From Gnetum montanum (Eukaryota; Streptophyta; Gnetopsida; Gnetales; Gnetaceae), in NCBI GenBank assembly GCA_015680685.1, contig MNCI01034695.1, positions 101,136-165,135 of the forward strand: 64,000 nt of DNA, given 5' to 3'. The notes beneath the pieces were generated by a model. It searched no databases, was not told where the DNA came from, and saw only the letters and a list, made by a program, of their open reading frames with translations. The translations under genes were made by a program, and so were the position numbers. Shown here in pieces: positions 57,026 to 64,000 of the stretch; the stretch's first letter is position 1, and every line of letters starts with the position of its first letter.

Positions 57026-57839
57026 TGATGCATGGCGAGGTATCCCTATGCTCAACCATATGAATACGAGTGTACATGCACGATTTGGTCAAATTCCAAG
57101 AACTAAGTGCTTATGAACCTTTACAGAATCCATATGGATTAGTCAATTGTTATCTTCCCAAGATTACATGTATAGCATGATTGTATGATTAAGTAAACTT
57201 GAGGTATATGATTTTTATATATTTTTATGTTTTATGTGCTAGTTCTACAAAGGAAGAAGTGAACTAATTAAGTAACCACTTTAATTTAACAAATCGAATA
57301 TGCTCTAACTAGTCCTAACACCAGCATCCATTCTCACTTACTGTCCACATCCTGAACTAGTGAAACACTAATTATTACTAGGTTACCAAGTGTTCCACAC
57401 ATGCTCGAAGTTGTCATAGTGAGTGTGCTTACTTGGGAGAGTTAACAAGGTAATAGAGAGAACACTAATTAACTAAGGAACATATTAAGTAACTATAAAT
57501 AACATTAAATAAGCTATTCTAAATGTTGCAAGGTTTATCACAAAGTTTGTCTTTATTTCTAGCCACAAGGTATGCTCAGGTACACAATGCTTGAATAAGG
57601 ATTTGTTCGCTTTATGACTCCTACTGTGGGCACTCAGAAATAATTCTAACTCTAAGAAGGAAAAAAGGCAAGAGTTTGGGTAAGGAACTAAGATTAATGA
57701 GCTAACTATTGCTAAACCAAGTGCACCTGACTCTTATTTATAAGTTATTAGACAGGCCCCGATATCGGATGTCTAATATTGCTTGAAAGGCTTCGATATC
57801 ACATACCTGATATTGCAACCCCAATATCACGACTCATCA
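57026..57839 (-). repeat. B2 LTR, right copy (5-prime LTR in sense)
   Basis: This is the partner of 33851-34683, about 19 bp shorter. It starts TGATGCATGG and ends CGACTCATCA, with the TATA box (CTTATAAATAAG) at 57733-57744. Confidence 0.9.
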
Positions 57840-57845
57840 TACTCA

Positions 57846-58053
57846 TAATCATTCTTTTAGAATTTGGGCCCTTCATATAAAGTTCCTTCAAAATTTTTTA
57901 TTAATTGCAACATACTTTAAAATGCATACACAAATATAATGTTCACTATATGTCTTGGGATGTACTTATAATCATTCTTTTGGGACTTGATCCATCCTTC
58001 CAAAGTTCCTTAAAAATGTATTCTTAATTTCAATATAGTTTAAAATGAATGGT
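57846..58053. repeat. Tandem repeat of the B2 target, about 124-bp period
   Basis: Units start at 57846 and 57970 with ataatcattcttttrgrayttg and contain aaagttcctt and actttaaaatg-at. The block between them (57929-57969) matches DNA left of B2 (33780-33825), so the array continued across the insertion site. Confidence 0.65.
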
Positions 58054-58595
58054 TAGGAGGCAAATGCATAGAAAATACAATTATTAGTTGGTTTAGTATT
58101 TAATACCTTAAGACTAGTAGATTTAGAATCTTTTTCTTTTAGAGTTGGGTCGAACAATAAAATATATTATAAAGAAAAATTTTAGACAATAATCATATAG
58201 AAGCACCAAGGAGTGACCAATGGTTTTAGATATATTTTTTTATTCTTAGAACCAATATTCAAAAACCTCCTCTTTGGGATAAGAAAAGGATTACATCTTG
58301 TTGTCTTTTAGAAGCACATTCTTCAATTTTCACCTACTAAGAAAGGTTTTTGATAAATAAATAAATGAAAAAGATAAAGAGATATATAGAGGGTTGTAAC
58401 TAAAGCATGAGTTATTGAATGATAAGGGTAGAATATTATCTAGATAATCTTTTCAATAAACTATACATTGAAATTTCCATGAAAGTAGCTTCAAATGTAA
58501 ATAAAAAAATCCTTATAGTTGAGAAGTATCATTAAATATATTTTCTTTAATCATGGCTACAAATTATGTAAAATAGCAGTGAATGAATGAGCCTT
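58054..58595. other. AT-rich DNA, no gene recognised
   Basis: No domain, long frame or terminal repeat was seen on either strand. Confidence 0.5.
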
Positions 58596-59840
58596 CTATA
58601 TTACAAAAAGGAGATCTAGAGTCAAGAACATCCAAATGGGAGTAACAAATACTAATAGGCAAACCTTCATGAATCTAATATTATAAAAAATAAAGATTGA
58701 AAACATTTGATATCTTTTGAATTTGAGACATCTATAACTAAACATTATGGTTGACATTCCATAGATAATTGAATCTTGATAAAATACTAATATTAGAACT
58801 AGTAATAGTGTAGGCATTCTTGGACTAAAATGGAAAAATTGAATAGTCATTTTTCCATGAAAAATTAATAAGATTACTATCCAAATCCTAAATAGTTAAA
58901 GGTCTATTGAAACTAGGTAATAGATTTAAGAAAATTTTAGAGGCATTAATGTCATAAAGAATCCAACCCTTAGATAAAGTAATCCATTGATTATATATGC
59001 AAAGAGAAAAGAGAGGTAATGTCAAGCTTATACCATGTACTACAAAGACATGGATGCTTAGTGGCTCACAATTCATTATTATTGGGAAGCCACTAAGAAG
59101 ACAACTTACAAAGCATTGAAGCAAGAATTGTTGAATTGTTTAAGTTTTAAAAAACACTAATGAAACTCCAATCCTGCTAAATGTACTTTTTGGTAATAAA
59201 ACTTAAGATAGGTATAACTTTAGGAAAAATAACCTTTTTTAAAAAATGAGTATCTTGTAACCAAAGATATAATGCAATGCTCAAGGCACTTACTTCTTAA
59301 TGAAGTAGTTGTGGATTCAATTTCAATCTTTATGTTAGGATGTGATCATAGTGAAGTAGCCTTATGGTAGAACACTCTTATTTAATGGGTAACATCTACC
59401 CTACTATGGTGAAGGGGTTGTGTTAATAGCCCCTATGTTCATTTTTTCTAAGAAAGAGAAAGGAATATCTTTCTAGTAATCAATACCTTTAGGCTTACCC
59501 ATTTAAATGTACTTATAAAAGAATAGAAAACTACTAAGGCTCCATCCTAGTTAAATAGTTCACCATCCAGTTGGTACATAAGTTGATATCTTGCTTAATA
59601 ATTCATAAAGTGTAAGTGACCATCCTTTTTCGAAGAAGTGCAAATTTCCTAGCTAAGATGACAAAAGCCCTTTTTAAAATGGATATTACTCTAAAAGAAA
59701 TTTTACACAAGTTGTTCAATGTGATGATAGATAGTAGTTCTAGAAACTTAATATGAGAAATAGTAAGAATATTCAAGGGTTTAGTTGTTCTAAGGTTTGC
59801 AATATTTAGAAGTAAAGAATTTGAATTTTTTTCCATCTTG
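58596..59840 (-). pseudogene. Possible LINE ORF2 C-terminal relic
   Basis: Minus-strand pieces such as VISILKRAFVILARKFALLRKR and the FVVHGISLTLPLFSLCIYNQW to KGWILYD region loosely recall the part after RT in plant L1 ORF2, where a 'FW-D-W ... LPLF-L' pattern is common. No catalytic RT block could be found and stops are frequent. The identification is weak. Confidence 0.2.
59265..59450 (+). repeat. Possible SINE relic
   Basis: It contains caaggcacttacttcttaatg followed by a B-box-like GGATTCAATTTCA, a run tggtagaacactctta, short inverted segments (aaggggttgtgttaatagcccct) and a T-rich end. The layout is SINE-like, but no target duplication or second copy is visible in the window. Confidence 0.25.
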
Positions 59841-60129
59841 AAGGTTTTCTGTGGAGTTATTATGGTAAAAAATGTTTCGACGAGAAATGATCTAAAGGTG
59901 GAGAATACTAATTGTTCTTAAAATATAGAGACTATGAAGGATTATAAAGCTTTTGATTTTGTTTTACCTAATGATTTGTAGGATCTCTGCTAAAAGATAT
60001 TACTTCTCGTATATATTTCTGCAAATTATTAGATTTATTTTCCTAAATAAGCATCTTACATTAGTGATTCAAGCTATCCTTAAACACTATAGAACTAATA
60101 TTTAACATGTCTGCTCTTCTTTAAAATTC

Positions 60130-60500
60130 CTTTTGCTTGTCAAATTTGCTAATTTTAAAACTGTTGATAAATCCTTTAATCTTGAATTTTTATGGATTTA
60201 CATAATAGTTTCATTTCTTGAGAATGGAAAGTGAATTTTGATTATAATTCTTTTGATTATGCTAAAATTATTTACAGGATTGAATTAGAAAAATTTCCTC
60301 TTATTTTTCAAACTTTTGAACGTGAAATTATTAGTAGCATTGGCCCAATCATTAAAATAGAGTAAAAAGCATCACTAGATGGTATTGAGTGCATATGTTA
60401 TTTTGTAAAGATTGATTTATGGTATAGGATTAAAAAATTAAAATCAAGGCTAGTAATTATTATTTTTCCTAGAAAATTACATACCATAATTTATAAGGAA
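60130..60500 (+). pseudogene. Possible DUF4283-type (LINE ORF) relic
   Basis: A plus-strand frame reads VNFDYNSFDYAKIIYRIELE, FPLIFQTFEREIISSIG and PIIKIE, then a stop. The spacing recalls the 'W-NFDP...PVWIRL-NLPLEFW....IG--IG-FIKID' block of DUF4283 in plant L1 elements. It could be chance in AT-rich DNA. Confidence 0.3.
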
Positions 60501-61011
60501 GTTGCAAGTATTGTCATTATGAAGGCCATATTATTGGGATCTGCCTTATTCTTAATAAAAATGTTATTCATGAAGAAAACAAACAAAATGTTTTAGAAAA
60601 GGAAAATAATAGTACTTTACAAGATGCACAAATGAAATATTTTTTACCAAGTTCTCAATCTTTTACTAATCCTTTAAAATGTTGTGTTCCTAAATATTCA
60701 ATATATAAAAAGAATTCATCTTTAGAGAAAAAGTTTTTTAACAAGGAATAATAGTGATAATGTTGATGTAGACAAATTTTCATAGTGCATCACAAAATGA
60801 AAAGGGTTGTAGATATTAATTTTAATTCAAGAATACCTAATATATCTCCTTTCTTTGCTTATACTATTGCTCCAAATATTTTCTCATTAGATAATGCTTT
60901 TTCACCCACTAGTGATATAGATTATAACATAAATGTTGAGTTTCAAAATTTCAGAATGGAGATCTCCTTCCCCACATCTTAATTTTAGTTTTTGTTGACA
61001 CCAACATTGCC

Positions 61012-61020
61012 TATAAATGA
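61012..61020 (+). promoter_or_regulatory. TATA-like box, possible LTR promoter of element C
   Basis: GCCTATAAATGAGGCC lies about 1 kb upstream of the probable PBS of element C, with AATAAAACC 20 bases further on. It could be the core promoter of the 5-prime LTR of C, whose left end was not identified. Confidence 0.35.
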
Positions 61021-61266
61021 GGCCTTATCTATCCAATAAAACCATAAGCTTTAACTACCCATCAATCAATTCAAGCTAAGAAAATGTATAGATTAAATTT
61101 AATTGTCCTTCTCTTAATGGATTGGTATAGTTTAGTTAACAAATAAATTACTATTAGTGCTCATAACGTTGATGGTTCATAAATTGCAAATTTTTCCTTA
61201 CTTTTAGAAAAAACATAGTGATATTCAAACATTAAAGTTGCTGGCACATATGAAGAAAAATAAGGA

Positions 61267-61290
61267 GGGGGGGGGGGGGGGGGGGGGGGG
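61267..61290 (+). repeat. Run of 24 G
   Basis: Twenty-four consecutive G, followed by TGTGGGGGAG. The length may be inexact because homopolymers of this size are hard to sequence. Confidence 0.9.
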
Positions 61291-61449
61291 TGTGGGGGAG
61301 AACATGAGAGCTATAAAATTCCATACACATAGATGAAAATGGAGGATCATCATTAGGAAGAGAGAAGAAAGCAAAGTCTCTTGGCTTCTTTCTTTTCCTT
61401 TCCATATCTTGCTCCTTCTTCCCTTCTCCTATTCTATTTCGCCATCTTC

Positions 61450-61604
61450 CAATCCCATATGTCTTCTTCCTTTTCCATATTAGTGTTGCTGTTGCTATGT
61501 GTAACTCACTACCTAGTGTTGTATGTGCAATCCCATATCCACTCTTCCTTTCCATATTAGTCTTGTTATTGCTATGTGCAATTCATTTCCTAGTGTTGTA
61601 TGTG
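61450..61604. repeat. 77-78-bp tandem duplication
   Basis: Units 61450-61527 and 61528-61604 both start CAATCCCATAT and end CTAGTGTTGTATGTG, with several substitutions between them. No function is evident. It lies in the possible LTR of element C. Confidence 0.8.
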
Positions 61605-62055
61605 CAATAAGTTGCTACTTGGATGCTTCTTGTTGTTGCTTCTGTTAATTATTATTGGATGGTGTTATTGCCTGCAAGTTGTTGATACCATTTTTTGTAA
61701 CTACTATGTAGTATCACCATGGCTACTTGCAGTCATTAATGAACCTACTAAGTTCTCTCTTCTCTCTACTTCCTATTATTTCTTTTTAATATTATGATTT
61801 TTCTAAGTTATACCATCTTCAATGTTTTATTCTACTTTTCACTTTAAGTTTTGCTCAATGCTCAAGTTTAAGTTCTATTTAAATCATTGTTCTATTTAAA
61901 TATCAACTACAGTTCCTCTATAGCTTGGAGACTATTCTTGAGCTAGCCATGCCTTAAGCAAGGTGCCCTAGGCAATAACCTTCTCAAACCAAGAAATTTA
62001 GGGTGTTGTGTGTTAGTGCATTTTCATAGCCAAATTTATGCATTAACACCATCAT

Positions 62056-62070
62056 TGGAGCTAGGAGGGC
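62056..62070 (+). other. Probable primer-binding site of element C
   Basis: TGGAGCTAGGAGGGC lies seven bases after a possible LTR end (...TTAACA at 62048). It is close to the A1 PBS TGGTGCTAGAAGGAGGGC, allowing a 3-base gap. Confidence 0.45.
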
Positions 62071-62569
62071 TACCTTTATAGTTTCCCTCAACCAACTTTT
62101 ACTCCTTTATGAATTACCTTACTTTCCTTTCTTTTCTACTTGAATCAAAAATCCAAAAAAATTTACCTTTTTCTATATACCTAGTTTATCGTTGGACCTA
62201 GTGAAACTTCTTGGCCTTGAACTAGAAAAGAAACAAAACAAAACTTCCTAGCCAACCATTTTCCAAGTCATAGCCCTACAATACCTAGATCTAAGTTCTT
62301 ACATTCTACAAATATCACAAACCTTGCTACCTAAACTTTTTTCAACAATCCCTTCAACTTTCAAAACTTCAACCTAATTTAAAAATCCCTTCAACATACT
62401 TCCCTTTCTTTTGACCTTGCTTTCAATGATGCTCATCAACATCTTCAACATTTCAAGATACTACTAGTCATCCATAAAATAGTTTAACATGATGTGTCCT
62501 ATATGTCTTTTGTTACTACCTTTTGTGGTATGGAAACTCAATTGTTTCTAACTCTTCACAACTCATAAA

Positions 62570-64000
62570 TCTTGACTTGGAATGATTTGAACTCACATTT
62601 TCTTTCTCAATTTGACAATTTTACTAGTCCTACTATAGCTCCTAGTAACTTTACTAGGTTTTGAAAGCTTAGTAGGGAAACTATTAGGAACTACAATTTA
62701 AGATTCCTCTAGAAATTGTTGTATGTTCCTAGTGAGATGTGACTACAACCAGAAGGATCAACATATCTAGAAATAAAGGTAAGACCCCTACAAATGAAAA
62801 ACCAGTTCATTTCATAGATGGTGTTGGAATCCTTCACTCATCCATTCTTCACTAACAAGCCAAGAAGGACCAACCTCCTTTCCTACCTACTTTAGTTATA
62901 CTAGGAAATAATGTTTATAATTTTCTAATCCATTTAGAAGCTACTATGAATGTAATTCCTCCTTAGGTATGTAAAAATTAAGGAGCATAAATGATTCTTC
63001 AAACCCAAAGTGTTATTCAACTTGATGGATCCTACATCCATGTAGTAGGATCACTTAAAGATATCCAAATTCACCTAAAGTAGTATCCTAGTTTTTCATG
63101 TCACACAGATATCTTAGTAGTGAATATGAAACCTACTTGTGACATGTTACTTTCATGTACCTTTGATGCTCAATTTGGAGGTTTCTTTAGATCTAATTTG
63201 TAAAAAATCCTTGTCCCAATAAAAGGAGGATCTGAACATGTTATAATTCCTAGAGAACCTTTTCATGGTCATGTCATATCAAGTCCTAATGAATTTCATG
63301 TTTCATCAACAGATCAAAGTGAAGAATTTTTGGAAATCATTGATCTTAACTTTGGTGAATACAAGCTAGATGAAAATTTAGATGTAATGAATGACTCCTT
63401 ACCAAACATAAACCCCTATATTCATACTCATGCCACATCCTATTACCAAGCTTATAGAGAACTTTTTGAACTTCACATTTACACACTACCTTTCCATCAA
63501 CAAGATGGAAAGAATTTCCTATTCGGTGATTCTCCATTGATTCGTAAGGACAAGGATATTAGTGAAATCCTTACTGTCCAATCTTGAGATGATAATCCAA
63601 TCTATGATGATGATAATAATTATTTTGATCAAAGGGCTTGCATTTTGGATTTCAATAACTTGAACACATGGATACTTAGGATTGATGGAGCCTCATAAAA
63701 ATGAAGATGCAGTGCTAGAATTATGTTAATTCCACTTATGGAAGCTCCAAAGCTTAAAGCCATTATTTTTTCAAAGCCCATGACAAAAAAACATGGTTGA
63801 ATGTGAACCTTTAATCCATGAACTAAAGTGTGTTATTTACTTTGATCTTTCAAAGTTAAAGATTTACAATGATTCACATCTTATTATGAATTAAATTAAC
63901 AACATTTATGAAGATAAGGATCCTTTAATGATAGCATACAAGACATATGTCTTAGAATTATTCAAGGAATTTGATCTTATCTTATTAGAACATGTCTATA
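62570..64000 (+). pseudogene. Element C: gag, protease and archaeal-type RNase H of a Ty3/gypsy element, cut by the window end
   Basis: Plus-strand pieces in order are a gag core (NDLNSHFLSQFDNFTSP, RETIRNYNLRF, about 62580-62700), a protease (EATMNVIPP, QLDGSYIHVVGSLKDI, DMLLSCTFDAQFGGFF, about 62930-63200), an open segment at 63330-63587 with no known motif, and from about 63680 a second-type RNase H (WILRIDGAS, then YNDSHLIMN*INNIYEDKD). RT and the first RNase H, which should lie between protease and this domain, are missing. The aRH supports a Tat-type element. Integrase would lie beyond 64000. Confidence 0.65.

Larger units (their letters stand above)
33851..57839 (-). mobile_element. 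B2: Athila-like Ty3/gypsy element, split by A2
   Basis: LTRs of about 833 and 814 bp share TGATG starts and ...CTCATCA ends. In the sense (minus) direction come a PBS resembling the Asp-tRNA type, gag, protease, RT, a single RNase H, integrase and a long 3-prime region. The A2 element (36254-50353) is inserted in the 3-prime region, so B2 itself is about 9.9 kb. The Asp-tRNA-like PBS, the LGSSVNL protease and the CX2CX3HX3C gag knuckle favour the Athila clade. No envelope-like ORF was found. All frames are broken. Confidence 0.88.

Noticed and set aside
61232-61555. Minus-strand ORF with a polyproline run
   Set aside because: The proline run is simply the complement of the G homopolymer and no domain is visible.

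Overview
This window looks like repeat-dense nuclear DNA of a seed plant. It holds nested, decayed Ty3/gypsy LTR retrotransposons, AT-rich intergenic DNA, a foldback MITE, a decayed PIF1-like helicase and one intron-containing host-type gene remnant (GH1 beta-glucosidase). No intact host gene, rRNA or tRNA gene was found. The large, old, nested elements would suit a gymnosperm, but that is inference. Every coding region seen is a pseudogene, with many stops that look like CAA/CAG/CGA/TGG turned into TAA/TAG/TGA.

Layout. (1) 1-19113: gag and 3-prime-flanking-side LTR of an older minus-strand element (B0), split by a complete minus-strand element A1 (255-17665) with 1.73-kb LTRs and a perfect 5-bp target duplication GTGGC. 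(2) 19114-25143: a plus-strand relative of B0 (B1) with decayed pol, a long 3-prime region, an unrecognised decayed ORF, and a B-type LTR fragment in the opposite orientation. (3) 25144-33850: PIF1-like helicase remnant, 387-bp foldback MITE, GH1 pseudogene, then AT-rich DNA with a SINE-like stretch. (4) 33851-57839: element B2 (minus strand), interrupted by a second A-family element A2 (36254-50353, perfect target duplication AGTAT). (5) 57840-64000: a tandem-repeat target region, weak LINE/SINE-like relics, a 24-G run, and the start of a plus-strand Ty3/gypsy element C that runs off the window.

The A family is the main interest. Its order in the sense (minus) direction is LTR, PBS, gag, protease, a ~5-kb block, RT, RNase H, a second archaeal-type RNase H, integrase, a tandem-repeat 3-prime region, polypurine tract, LTR. 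Dual RNase H points to the Tat/Ogre lineage. The ~5-kb block between protease and RT carries a gene on the OPPOSITE strand, with a conserved TATA-like box, eight exons, phase-compatible GT-AG introns and a conserved acidic C-terminus, present in both A1 and A2. A2 has lost RT, RNase H and integrase but keeps gag-protease and this antisense gene. Two repeat systems set the family apart: clustered long palindromes in the LTR upstream of the TATA box, and short hairpin repeats (GTC or GGCC, six-base loop, GAC or GGCC) that form the 3-prime array and also bracket the antisense gene.

The B family resembles Athila-type elements: Asp-tRNA-like PBS, LGSSVNL-type protease, CX2CX3HX3C gag knuckle and a single RNase H. 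B1, B2 and B0 are colinear, so each serves as the uninterrupted control for the A insertions in the others.
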